From: Undaria pinnatifida
Taxonomy: Eukaryota > Sar > Phaeophyceae > Laminariales > Alariaceae
Reading direction: 5' to 3'
Assembly (NCBI GenBank): GCA_012845835.1
Contig: JABAKD010000010.1
Span: 17,681,204-17,745,203 of the forward strand
Length of the DNA: 64,000 bases
Below the pieces are notes generated by a model. That model ran no database searches. It saw only the letters and a list, made by a program, of their open reading frames with translations, and had not been told where the DNA came from. Within the stretch, counting starts at the first letter, position 1; every line of letters starts with the position of its first letter. Positions 47,813-52,989 of the stretch are shown here, one piece after another. A program made the translations under genes and the position numbers.

Positions 47813-50218
47813 CTCACATTAACTCGCATAATCAAGTCCGTGGTCACAGGACAGGCTCCAGTCACTCTGGAGCTGAGAAAACCAATAAAAAGGTAAGGCG
47901 GTCTGAGTACGGCGGTCCACCCCGATGTAAGCAAGGCAGGGAAGGGAGGGTGTGATCAAAATCGCTTTTGTCGCAACGGGGGGAATCGCACTCACAAACG
48001 TGGAATGTGAAGAACAAAGCGGCTTTCCCCCAACAAGGCGGTGATATGGCTCTGGCACGCGCCACTGCGTTGCTGCGGGGGGGACCCTCTACTATTTTAC
48101 TATTGTAACAATGAAGTCTTACACAGGAATTGGAAAATCAAAGTTTGCGACCCCCGCACGGGTCAGCACCAGTAGTAGAAGGCAAGCACATGCCAGGGTG
48201 TGGATGGGTTGATTGATGGACGTATGAATAACCGCTGACGTCCTTAAAACATTTTTTATAAAATACTCGGAGTATTAAAATACTGCTTGTAGAAAAAAAT
48301 TAAAGAACAAAATACTGCAAGGACCCCTTCCATTAAGTGAAAAAAACTCACCCACATACCCACATAGTATTATTGCAAGAGTACCAACAACAACGCAGCT
48401 TGCAAAGATTAGTATCGACCCTAAATTCGTCGAACTCACAGCTGACGTCGTTAGAATTATTTTATAAAATGTACAGCAGCACCATGCAAGCAGCACCATG
48501 AGACCCCCGCTTTAATTAAAGCACAGCATTATTTGTTACTCATTCTTGCAGTCTTCGCAGACTCAGTGTGAGTAGACTATTCGGGGAAACGTTTTTTTTC
48601 TTGGTAAAAAACTTTTTGTGATCTCCGAAAACCGAGTTGACATGCACCAACCACCCACATACTCCAAAAAATGTTCATGATCGGTGTTGCCCTGCACGTA
48701 CGTACTCGTACCACCTACGCGATGGTATGACACCTTCTATTCTTGGCCTACAGCACGCTCTAGACTACCCTCAGACAGAGTCAGTCCTGTAGAGCAGACA
48801 ACGTACGAGTGCCCTGCATGTCAAGCAAAGCATGAGGGTGCTGTAGAAGCTCGCACATCTGTCTGCTACTGCAGCAGCTGCTGTACGCACGAGTGTTATT
48901 CGAGTGCAACCTGCGATCAATTAATTTCGCATTTTTTTGCGTTACACATAAACTGCTCGTGGCTCTCGTCCACCGACCTCGTAGCCTCCATCGAGAAGGA
49001 CATCCTATCAGAGGCTTACGGCAAGCAACGTACGAGTGCCCTACATGTCAAGCAAAGCAAGAGGGGAGGTAGCACATCTGCCTACTACTACAATGCTGTA
49101 TACACGCACGAGTATTATTCGGAAGTGCAACCTGCGATCAACTATTTCCGCGTTGTTTTTGCGGTACACACGAAGTCTTTTTCTTGTGGTTCTCGACCGC
49201 CGGCCTCGTAGCCTCCATCGAGAACGAGCTCCTATCTTGCCCGCCGAATGGCGCCAAGACCAACAACCAATACCAAGGACACTGCTCGAGACTCGTAGGG
49301 AGACAGAGAGTCCTGTGGAGCTTCACGGCAACGCTCCAATGTCAAGGAATCAAGGGTCTACTGCTGTACGTTCGAATGTTTTCTGATGTTCTCATTACGC
49401 ATGTCGGTTCGTGGTTCCCTGCCTACCTCGTAGCCTTCATCCAAAACAAGCTCCTCCCCGCCGAGCGGCGTCAAGACCAATATCAACGACAGTGCTGGCT
49501 GGTCGTCCGTGTTGTCGTCTGACTCCGATCCGAGCCGTACTGAAGTTCTGTACGCGTAGCCATCCGTAGCATCGTCATCCTCTTGCTCCTCCTCGTCCTC
49601 CTCGTCCTCCTCCTCCTCGCCGCCACCACCCCCCCCGTCCGCTTTCCCCCCCTCGTCATCATCGCCACCATCCACGTTGTCCCCTCCCTCTTCTACTGCT
49701 CCATCATCATCATCATCATCGTCATCGTCGCCCGTCGATGCTCCTCCATCCTCGCTGCTACGGTCGTCGTCTTCATCGTCGTCGTCGTCGTCCTTACTAC
49801 TGCTATCCCCCTCTTCCCCCTCGCCCCCCCCCTCCTCCTCCTCCTGATTGTTGTCGTTGTCGTTGTCGTTGTCGTCGTCACCCCCTCGATTACCATCATC
49901 ATCATATCGATTTTGAGTGCCGCTGCTGCTGGGGTCCTCCACCGAATCACCCTCAGAAGTAAAAGTCGCAGTAGCAGACGAGTAAGCAGACACAGACGTC
50001 GTCGTGCTCGCAGACGTCGACGCAGAGGCAGACGCCGTCGAGGTACTAGTAGCCGTAGCCGTGCGGGACGTGCTCGTTGTTGTCGCAAGGCCGCGATGCC
50101 GCGTGCGGTTGCCGCTCCTTCGAGAAATATTTACGCCACCAGCAGTACGAGCGAGAGGGAGAGCGCAAACGGCAGCAGCAATCCCGAAAATACCCAACCT
50201 AGTGCGAGGACGCTTCAT
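27103..50218 (-). CDS. Multi-exon right-handed beta-helix (Pmp-repeat) surface protein, gene span
   Basis: I assembled 13 exons on the minus strand: 50218-49427, 44996-44820, 42829-42727, 40767-40643, 39604-39509, 38509-38411, 35897-35811, 33726-33433, 31741-31499, 30936-30856, 29839-29751, 27915-27808 and 27265-27103. All donors are GT and all acceptors AG. Phases agree at all 12 junctions and the sum is 2457 nt = 819 codons with no stop. Residues 1-27 are a signal peptide; 45-85 Ser/Thr/Ala-rich; 91-220 Asp/Glu-rich; about 241-360 a Cys-containing beta-sandwich-like module (resembling Kre9/KNH Ser-Thr-rich GPI-anchored proteins, tentative). From ~400 on come repeats with GGA[IVF]-type and FxxN motifs (FLDN, FAHN, FSEN, FRGN, FISN, FEDN), the hallmark of chlamydial Pmp beta-helix repeats. 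Inferred role: secreted or cell-wall adhesin-like protein. The C-terminus is unresolved: exon 13 ends in a good donor, and no secure later exon was found. Confidence 0.8.
27405..27610. repeat. GGGTC pentanucleotide-like array in intron 12
   Basis: A (GTCGG)n core lies at 27490-27525, with the reverse motif GACCCG at 27580-27600, as in 20640-20800. Confidence 0.75.
27808..27915 (-). CDS. Beta-helix gene exon 12
   Basis: Acceptor TGACAG at 27918-27916 and donor GA|GTGAGT at 27808/27807. Starts with the third base of a codon split with exon 11 (AG|G, Arg) and ends with two bases of a Glu codon. Encodes RGYNGGAMVNYG, VVFRGEVMVRDN and MDGGGFIN: alternating GG and D/N turns as in neighbouring exons. 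Confidence 0.82.
27985..28560 (+). mobile_element. Probable diverged family J element in intron 11
   Basis: It begins ACGCGTGCTATGATGATAGA (27990) like the J terminus, and internally has TTTTCTTCCGAATAACGG and CATACCTAGGCCCATCATGTG. The right end is unclear. No coding sense. Confidence 0.4.
28615..28810 (+). mobile_element. Low-copy dispersed repeat, second copy
   Basis: Partner of 20325-20525, same orientation. Lies in intron 11. The following 28811-29139 holds only short T-rich frames. Confidence 0.6.
29140..29275 (+). repeat. Dispersed repeat (partner of 4910-5030)
   Basis: Contains GGCACTCTTGACTGTTGACGG, then ACGACGCCTTGACGGG and CCCGTCAA, a local inverted repeat. In intron 11. Confidence 0.5.
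29630..29735. repeat. (ACTTG)n microsatellite next to exon 11 donor
   Basis: About 17 units of ACTTG with GCTTG and ATTTG variants. The array ends ~15 bp downstream of the exon 11 donor on the gene strand (CAAGT units). Confidence 0.92.
29751..29839 (-). CDS. Beta-helix gene exon 11
   Basis: Acceptor AACCAG at 29842-29840 and donor ACAG|GTCAGT at 29751/29750. Starts in phase 0 and ends with two bases of an Arg codon completed by exon 12. Encodes SEAGAVWNQDDSVVLCKN and ALWQGN: GAVWN is the same turn motif as in exon 8, and W-x-G-N stands in for FxxN. One Cys. Confidence 0.8.
30195..30420 (+). mobile_element. Low-copy dispersed repeat (partner of 19680-19890)
   Basis: Inverted relative to its partner. 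Ends TTTTTCCCTATACTATAATC. Lies in intron 10. Confidence 0.65.
30856..30936 (-). CDS. Beta-helix gene exon 10
   Basis: Acceptor ACACCAG at 30939-30937 and donor AAG|GTAACA at 30856/30855. Exactly 27 codons, phase 0 at both ends. Encodes AGSAFVNSRGGKIILHEE and MTISDN: one complete beta-helix rung. A symmetric 0-0 exon can be duplicated or skipped without frame loss. Confidence 0.82.
31065..31275. repeat. Dispersed repeat and 37 bp triple repeat in intron 9
   Basis: 31065-31155 matches 9240-9370. 31155-31270 carries three copies of AGCGACCAATGAGTTACTTTG followed by TTTTCTGGTGTGGCC. Confidence 0.75.
31499..31741 (-). CDS. Beta-helix gene exon 9 with Asp-Ser repeat
   Basis: Acceptor CTCGCAG at 31744-31742 and donor CAG|GTACAT at 31499/31498. 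81 codons, phase 0-0. The first half is SDEGDDDDDG followed by an (Asp-Ser)n tract encoded by GACAGC hexamers (about 31605-31735). The second half, GDESGGGYGGGVYNSGG and TTFSENTAQ, is a normal beta-helix rung (FSEN). The acidic run probably forms a flexible loop or insertion between rungs. The plus-strand Leu-Ser frame here is an artefact of the repeat. Confidence 0.8.
32160..32320 (+). mobile_element. Short dispersed repeat, family C, copy in intron 8
   Basis: CTTCACATTAAAATGATATT, then ATCGACATCCAGCACAACA, then GATGTCTCATCCTAGAGATAC, then CTGTGGTCACAC. Confidence 0.6.
32750..33200. repeat. Diverged repeat (CCATCCC / CTCGCACG phrases) in intron 8
   Basis: CCCATCC(A/C)TCCC and CCTCGCACG(A/G)TGAA recur about six times between 32785 and 33250 with unit spacing 60-90 bp. 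Confidence 0.6.
33305..33376. repeat. (ATCCC)n microsatellite near exon 8 donor
   Basis: About 13 perfect units. On the gene strand this is (GGGAT)n, ~55 nt inside intron 8. Confidence 0.93.
33433..33726 (-). CDS. Beta-helix gene exon 8 (longest repeat exon)
   Basis: Acceptor TCACAG at 33729-33727 and donor GAG|GTATGG at 33433/33432. 98 codons, phase 0-0, about three rungs. Motifs in order: SIFHGAVISNQG, VRLRGGASFLDN, GDGGAVWNAPTGQL, GGNGGGLWNGG, VRFMDDANFAHNE. Both FxxN motifs (FLDN, FAHN) follow a Gly-rich turn by the family spacing. Best single exon for recognising the family. Confidence 0.86.
33780..33812. repeat. (GGTA)n microsatellite
   Basis: Eight GGTA units in intron 7. Confidence 0.9.
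34331..34465 (+). mobile_element. Dispersed repeat, family H, copy in intron 7
   Basis: The signature is CAACGCAGCTTGCAAAGATGA, then CGACCC(G/T)AAATTCGTCGAACTCA, then GCTGACGTCCTTGAAATATTTT. Other copies or fragments: 36640-36865, 37885-37985, 43475-43695, 44640-44760, 47255-47330, 48240-48490, 51000-51095 and 51785-52020. Confidence 0.65.
34515..34605. repeat. Short telomere-like array in intron 7
   Basis: GGGTTGGGG, GGGTTAGGG and GGGTTATGG units on the plus strand, similar to the array at 2505-2862. Confidence 0.75.
34735..35210. repeat. ~25 bp minisatellite (TATGGTTAGTATGATAGGAT)
   Basis: About 17 units with minor variants. Starts and ends abruptly in intron 7. Poly-G/poly-T tracts follow at 35226-35325. 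Confidence 0.9.
35811..35897 (-). CDS. Beta-helix gene exon 7
   Basis: Acceptor TCGCAG at 35900-35898 and donor CAG|GTAACG at 35811/35810. 29 codons, phase 0-0. Encodes QADGGIFNVEEGGTVDM and ATFRGNSIQ: GGIFN plus FRGN, one rung. Confidence 0.83.
35960..36240. repeat. ~115 bp tandem repeat, three copies, in intron 6
   Basis: Units contain TATTCTTTTATTAGAAGCTC, GCTCTTTCGTGCTTTTACGAC, TTTGTTGAAAAA and AGGGTCTTTCTTGGGAGTTA. A 28 bp A-run follows at 36242-36269. Confidence 0.85.
36640..36865 (+). mobile_element. Dispersed repeat, family H, full-length copy
   Basis: CAGAAACGGGTTTTATAGTTTC, then GTCGCCGACCTATATCC, GGACACACAACCCGTAATAC, GCGCGATCGGAGTATCACAC, AGCTTGCAAAGATGAGTTTC and CACAGCTGGAGTGTATTTT. 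A very similar copy lies inverted at 43475-43695 in intron 2 of the same gene. Confidence 0.75.
37408..37485. repeat. (GAAGTT)n/(TAAGTT)n hexamer array
   Basis: About 12 hexamers in intron 6. The minus-strand LNLNLN frame is only the repeat. Confidence 0.88.
38015..38350. repeat. ~35-70 bp minisatellite directly at exon 6 donor side
   Basis: Units contain TACTTGGAATGAGAG(C/T)GAGA and GTGTACTGCTAAATT, about nine copies. The array ends ~60 nt from the exon 6 donor. Confidence 0.85.
38411..38509 (-). CDS. Beta-helix gene exon 6
   Basis: Acceptor TGAGCAG at 38512-38510 and donor TTC|GTGAGT at 38411/38410. 33 codons, phase 0-0. Encodes AFVFTGVRFVVEDEATLMF and ATEFNGVYNF: alternating hydrophobic strand pattern, with NGVYN as the turn motif. 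Confidence 0.8.
38530..38860. repeat. 20 bp minisatellite abutting exon 6 acceptor
   Basis: About 16 units of GTAGGAGCGTGTCAAGGAAG. On the gene strand it reads CTTCCTTGACACGCTCCTAC, which is pyrimidine-rich, and it lies immediately upstream of the exon 6 acceptor. It can therefore act as polypyrimidine tract. Looser related units continue to ~39190. Confidence 0.92.
39205..39495 (+). mobile_element. Dispersed repeat, family I (GACCGCCTTAT), in intron 5
   Basis: Phrases GACCGCCTTAT(A)TGGGG, CTACGAGTGCAATTCCTCAG and TCGCGCCAAGCGATTTTGAC recur inverted at 46280-46520 and, more diverged, at 47890-48070. Confidence 0.6.
39509..39604 (-). CDS. Beta-helix gene exon 5
   Basis: Acceptor CACCAG at 39607-39605 and donor GAG|GTAAGC at 39509/39508. 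32 codons, phase 0-0. Encodes FKVAAGVGGISCITPKTV and YVGGGTLTFN. One Cys. Likely the first helical rung after the N-terminal domain. Confidence 0.8.
39975..40080 (+). mobile_element. Short dispersed repeat, family B, partial copy
   Basis: TTCGATGCGAGTCAACGAGAGG, then TTCTCCGCGATAAATAAAACG, then GCGCGCACCGAAGTGGGATG. In intron 4. Confidence 0.5.
40285..40405 (-). mobile_element. SINE fragment (body only)
   Basis: CCTTCTGGACAAGCC, AGTCACAGGTGTC and TTCATCGCGCACAGGATTCAGC match the body of the SINE at 4004-4309. The tRNA-like head is missing. In intron 4. Confidence 0.6.
40643..40767 (-). CDS. Beta-helix gene exon 4
   Basis: Acceptor CGAGCAG at 40770-40768 and donor GTG|GTAAGG at 40643/40642. 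Its first two bases (AC) complete an Asp codon with the final G of exon 3. Encodes DGGEVGAVEDEEEDVEPES, then NFCDRLDDIPYPLQGNLV. An acidic linker between the N-terminal domain and the helix. Confidence 0.78.
40912..41118 (-). mobile_element. Long form of (GTT)n-tailed repeat, inverted copy
   Basis: Reverse complement of 13885-14095 over essentially the full ~205 bp. It lies in intron 3. Confidence 0.75.
41119..42193. other. Intron 3, no further gene
   Basis: 41230-41290 and 41515-41580 share TGCCGCACAAGCTTTCTGC/GCACGTTGAAACAAA phrases in altered form. That suggests one more low-copy duplication. No exon seen. Confidence 0.35.
42194..42461 (-). mobile_element. Introner-like inverted-repeat element, copy A
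   Basis: On the gene strand it starts GTGAGCCATCCCACG (42461) and ends CGTGGGATGACTCAG (42194). These are inverted repeats with GT at one end and AG at the other. Internal landmarks shared with copy B: AGTCCCTGG, GAGTTCCTCA, AATTTCACGAGTACAT, AAGCTTGGTCGGG and CGAAGTCATTTTTCGGGTGAG. No coding capacity. Confidence 0.75.
42462..42726 (-). mobile_element. Introner-like inverted-repeat element, copy B, supplies exon 3 donor
   Basis: On the gene strand it begins GTGAGTCATCCCACGGTAGG at 42726 and ends GGATGGATGACTCAG at 42462. Exon 3 ends at 42727, so the first base of the element is the first base of the intron. Copy A follows without any spacer. The left inverted repeat carries a 4 nt CATC duplication. 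A degraded relative ends at 35525-35570 (ATCGTGGGATGACTGCACG). Confidence 0.75.
42727..42829 (-). CDS. Beta-helix gene exon 3
   Basis: Acceptor GACAAG at 42832-42830 (AAG, somewhat weak) and donor GCAG|GTGAGT at 42727/42726. Starts in phase 0 and ends with one base of an Asp codon. Encodes ISIFEAGDGPYFKIAVSP and YAGCSGSFTLA. The pattern y-x-I/V-x-V...G-C-S-G-x-F-T-L resembles the closing strands of the Kre9/KNH-like domain. The donor lies exactly at the end of the introner-like element. Confidence 0.78.
43475..43695 (-). mobile_element. Dispersed repeat, family H, copy in intron 2
   Basis: Inverted copy of 36640-36865. Contains AAACTCATCTTTGCAAGCTG and GGATATAGGTCGGCGACTCC. Confidence 0.75.
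43786..44038 (+). mobile_element. MITE family D, copy 2 (intron 2)
   Basis: Ends CTACGATAGCCCCCCC and GGGGGGGCTACCGTAG. Interior GAACGTTTCCT, GGAGGTACGGCCGGGAG and CCGGCGATTTCGTC. Confidence 0.78.
44820..44996 (-). CDS. Beta-helix gene exon 2
   Basis: Acceptor TTCCCAG at 44999-44997 and donor GGG|GTGAGC at 44820/44819. 59 codons, phase 0-0. Encodes VTWTIDDPEGSDSTLFHVD, then a Cys cluster (VYDCGADPLCSGGCGSF, LCPEEGC; five Cys within about 24 residues), then KGSTVTIDNEG. Joined to exon 1 it gives DEGYEVTWTI, which looks like a beta-sandwich strand. The Cys pairs suggest an extracellular, disulfide-bonded domain. Confidence 0.82.
45028..45300. repeat. (CAAGAC)n and (GGGA)n arrays at the end of intron 1
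   Basis: About 16 hexamers of CAAGAC/CAAGAA, then GGGA tetramers and G-rich sequence. On the gene strand the (GTCTTG)n and (TCCC)n arrays are pyrimidine-rich and end ~30 nt from the exon 2 acceptor. Confidence 0.9.
45731..46200 (+). mobile_element. MITE family J with amplified 3' terminus (intron 1)
   Basis: The complete copy 45731-46008 has ends GACGCGTGCTACGATA and ATCATCGTAGCAGGCGTC. The last ~93 bp (from TAAGGAGCC(T/C)CGTCATT to GCACGCGTC) are then repeated twice more, ending at ~46105 and ~46200. Related pieces: 17880-17920, 27985-28560 and 57420-57620. Confidence 0.7.
46280..46520 (-). mobile_element. Dispersed repeat, family I, inverted copy in intron 1
   Basis: CGCTATAAGGCGGTCAAAAT, then TGCTTGGCGCGACTG, then GGAGTTGCACTCATTACCCG: reverse of 39205-39495. 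Confidence 0.6.
46935..47130 (+). mobile_element. Short dispersed repeat, family B, copy in intron 1
   Basis: ATTCGACGCGAGTCGACGAGG, CTCGCGATAAAAATGAAGGC, GCGACCCCGGATCTGAGTTA, GGGATGAATGAAGC, then A12. Confidence 0.68.
47775..47895 (+). repeat. (GTT)n-tailed repeat, copy in intron 1
   Basis: (GTT)n of 12 units, CTCACATTAACTCGCATAAT, CAAGTCCGTGGTCACAGGAC, CCAGTCACTCTGGAG. Confidence 0.7.
48780..49426 (-). repeat. Tandem partial copies of the exon 1 3' end inside intron 1
   Basis: The stretch GATGAAGGCTACGAGG at the exon 1 donor recurs as GATGGAGGCTACGAGG near 49210 and again near 48990, each followed by similar flank (GAGAACCACAAG/GAGAGCCACGAG, then CGCAAAAA). Spacing is ~220-230 bp. The donor GT is retained in one copy (GAGGTCGG) and lost in the other (GAGGCCGG). 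These are decayed duplicates, not exons. Confidence 0.65.
49427..50218 (-). CDS. Beta-helix gene exon 1: start codon, signal peptide, acidic region
   Basis: ATG at 50218-50216 and donor GAG|GTAGGC at 49427/49426. 264 codons, phase 0. I chose this ATG because it opens a textbook signal peptide: MKRPRTR, then GIFGIAAAVCALPLA, cleavage likely after ARTA/AGG near residue 25-28. Residues 45-85 are almost all Ser/Thr/Ala (probable O-glycosylation stalk); 91-220 are Asp/Glu/Gly with runs of up to nine Asp; 241-264 end in LTPLGGEELVLDEGYE, the first strand of the domain completed by exon 2. The long plus-strand frame here is the antisense of the acidic codons. Confidence 0.82.
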
Positions 50219-51120
50219 ATTTTCCCGCAAGGACGGAGCCAATTCAACGCAGCACAAGCCTGGGATCCACACGTACGCGTCTCCGCCCTCCTATGCCCTC
50301 TCCTCCTGCGGCCGTTGGTAGCTGCTGCTCGCTCGGTCGTCGTCCTGCTGGCTGTAGGCTCGGTCTGTGGTGTGAGATCTACGAGTACTGACTGATTGCT
50401 GTCGGAAATCCGGTGGCATCACCCCAAATACCCTAAAAAAACGTTGGGATGCGGGGAGATTTCTGGGCGGGACTGTCAGAATTTGAAGATTTTTAGTGTC
50501 GGTGATTGGCTAGTGTTGATACGCGGCGGCGGTCCAACAACAATTTTGTCGTTGGCATCTGCCATCATCTGCCATCATCTGGCATCTATGTCTGGCATCT
50601 TGGCGTATCATCACTCTGTCCGGAAATTGGTACCCGGTACCCGTGTACATATATTTACCGTATCGTTGTTGTTGCTGTTGTTGTTGTTGGCAATGGTCAC
50701 GGCATGGTCATGTATATGACCACACTGCAGTCGCTTTTGCCGATCTGCTACATATCTGATGCTTGTACGCCCGCCCGTAGGGTCTCCTCTTTTGCCTTGT
50801 GTTCTGGCCCGACTGCTGCTGTGTGGCCTCGGTTGGTGGACGTTCGCACATACCAGTAACTGCTAATAGAGCAGCAGCATACCGGTGTAGCAGAGGCATC
50901 TTTGAAAGCAACTCCCGCACGTTACAAGAAAGGCGTACCACCGCGTGGTGTGTGTTTGTGCCAAACCGCCGTCTGGCTGGCTGTGCGCAATAAGCGTGTA
51001 TGTAAGTATCGACAACGCAGCTTGCAACGATGAGTAGACTATTGACCTGAAATTCGTCGAACTCACGGCTGACGTCCTTGAAATATTTTTTTTATCAAGT
51101 ATGTTATTTCTGCACTGCTG
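50219..51120. other. Upstream region of beta-helix gene, no other gene
   Basis: The promoter should lie here. I cannot point to a convincing TATA box or other element. 51000-51095 is a family H repeat fragment. (GTT)n at 50668-50690. Confidence 0.35.
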
Positions 51121-51127
51121 TTGACCA

Positions 51128-51385
51128 AGGCTACGGTAGGGGGGGTACCCCCGTTTTCACTCGTGTGTTTGAGCCACTCGCACGAGTGGCTCTGTACCTC
51201 ACGGATGAAAATGCTTTAGGCAGTTGTTTTGGAGAAGCTTAGATCACGTTTGAATGGCGGATTGATTTCGTCAATAAAAAACATAAAGAAAATGCAAGAT
51301 TGCAAAATAGAAAGGGGTTACTCGCGCGAGTGACCCCTAGCCACTGAAATTCAAGGCCCAAAAAGGGTCCCCCCTACCGTGGCCT
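51128..51385. mobile_element. MITE with C/G-rich ends and two internal hairpins
   Basis: The left end GGCTACGGTAGGGGGGGTACC and right end GGGTCCCCCCTACCGTGGCC are inverted repeats of ~20 bp. Inside are GAGCCACTCG-CA-CGAGTGGCTC (51172-51193) and GGGGTTACTCG-CG-CGAGTGACCCC (51326-51349), near-perfect hairpins sharing the core ACTCG/CGAGT. No coding capacity. Confidence 0.7.
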
Positions 51386-51394
51386 GGGTCTGTT

Positions 51395-51500
51395 CTATTT
51401 CTTCGCCCGTCGACATCGAGCACAGCATAGTCTATCGGGTCCGGTGTCTGCCGATTATGCCTAATCCCAGAGTAAGGGAGGCCACAGACGACTACTACTC
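51395..51500 (+). mobile_element. Short dispersed repeat, family C, copy
   Basis: TTCGCCCGTCGACATCGAGC, then CCGGTGTCTGCCGATTATGCC, diverged. Confidence 0.45.
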
Positions 51501-51784
51501 TTAATTAATACGATGAGGCGCAGACGTACTATTGATACTGCTGTGCATATATACCTCGAGGGTACTCTGGCTGTATATCTTGTACATAGCAAATGCAGCA
51601 GTAAGCGGAATCCGTACTAGTAATAGTATAACCAAGGTATAACAAGTAAGTAGCAAAAGCTTCCCGAGTACCGGTACAACTCCTTTTGAGGCCCGTTTGT
51701 ATCATACATAGATGTACCAAAAACAGGAGATTTTTGCGATGTTTTAAAAAATGATAAGTCCATAGTCTAGTCTAATAGTAAAAA

Positions 51785-52020
51785 AGGTACACTTGAGCTG
51801 TGAGATCGACCAAAAAGGGTTTTGATCAAAACTCAGCTTTGCAAGCTGCGTGTGATACTTCGATCGCGCGTGTTACGGGGTGTGTGTACCCTCGTGAAGG
51901 ATACAGGCCGGTGACTCCCCTGCTTATGCCAGGGTCAACAGGACTATGGCGTCGAACCTTATTCTGCGCACGGAAACTGTATAACCCGCATTGAGGGGGA
52001 CAAAACCAGACATCTGAAGG
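51785..52020 (-). mobile_element. Dispersed repeat, family H, copy
   Basis: CTGTGAGATCGACCAAAA, CTTTGCAAGCTGCGTGTGAT, CGATCGCGCGTGTTACGGG, GGATACAGGCCGGTGACTCC. Same order as 43475-43695. Confidence 0.7.
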
Positions 52021-52603
52021 ATACAGCATGTATGTATAAAACAAAGAATATTGCTCACTTTTGGGGTGGGCTACTTAGTTGGGTCTACCCGGTTTGTACA
52101 CAAGTTCTTGTGTGTACTCCCTGTGTATATGTGGCAAGCCAGCGGAGGTCCATCCCCGGCCTGATGCTCGGGTTGTTAGTGCTGTCGAGTCGTGATGGAA
52201 CATGCTACGGTGAACGTCGATCGCTACTGTTCCGGAGTGATATCTCTTCTGTGCTCTTGATGTAATGCAAAGACACACTCACACAGCCTGTATTGATCGA
52301 ATGAAGACCGACGAGTGAGATCTGACGTTCTGCATCATCAGGCGTCGATATAATCGTATCAGAAACCGTCTAGCCTGCAGCAGTGCTCAGCACTGTCAGT
52401 AATACACGAGAATGCGGTGCGTGTGTCGCATACAGCTCCTACCGTGTTGCGCTTTCAACACCACTACAAGTAGTGAACAAATACACTACAGTAGTGAACG
52501 GTACACTCTCTACCCGGTGTCCCAGCCTGGTTCGTGTGACGGATTCTGGAATCGGCAATATATTTCATGTTCTCCCTCTCGAGCCCCAAAGGGGAAGTGT
52601 TGA

Positions 52604-52970
52604 GGAATTCGTGGGGTATTAGTCCGTTTTACCACTTGCAAAAGGTTAACCAATAGCTTACCCAAACTAAGCCTTGTAACACTCTCCCCCCCTGAAACGG
52701 CGGGATACAGGTCGGCCGGATATACGGGCGGACCTGTCAATTATCCAAGCCGTTTCACTTCCTGGGTATACCGGGGAGAGTTTTTCTCAAGTTCGACAAT
52801 GAGGAAACTCTGAAAAAGTTTATTATGATGGATGTGGGAGTTGAACCCACGACCCATAAAACCCATGGTCTGTCGACGACGCCATTTGTTAAGGAATTAG
52901 TGGGGTATTAGTCCGTTTGACCACTTGCAAAAGGTTAACCAATAGCTTACCCAAACTAAGCCTTATAACG
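52604..52970. repeat. ~80 bp direct repeats flanking a tRNA-like sequence
   Basis: 52604-52680 and 52890-52970 share AGGAATT(C/A)GTGGGGTATT, AGTCCGTTTTACCACTTGC/GACC, AAAAGGTTAACCAATAGCTT and ACCCAAACTAAGCCTT. Between them, on the minus strand, is a T-arm-like GTGGGTTCAACTCCCAC (about 52840-52856). It has no matching acceptor stem, so it is not a functional tRNA. Could be the remains of an LTR or a tRNA-derived SINE. Confidence 0.5.
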
Positions 52971-52989
52971 TAAGGCTGTCAGTCGGTTC

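Noticed and set aside
48684-49211. 175-codon Cys-rich plus-strand frame
   Set aside because: It runs across the tandem copies of the exon 1 terminus and repeats itself internally (YGKQRTSALHVKQSK resembles the earlier TTYECPACQAKHE block). No known zinc-finger spacing is kept.
49583-50395. 270-codon plus-strand frame
   Set aside because: It is the antisense of exon 1 of the beta-helix gene. Its Leu/Val/Ile and Arg runs are the reverse reading of Asp/Glu codons, while the minus strand gives a start codon, signal peptide and proper splice donor.
52830-52890. tRNA gene on the minus strand
   Set aside because: The T-arm is perfect, but the 3' ATCCATC has no complementary acceptor strand ~72 nt upstream and the anticodon loop lacks a normal U33.
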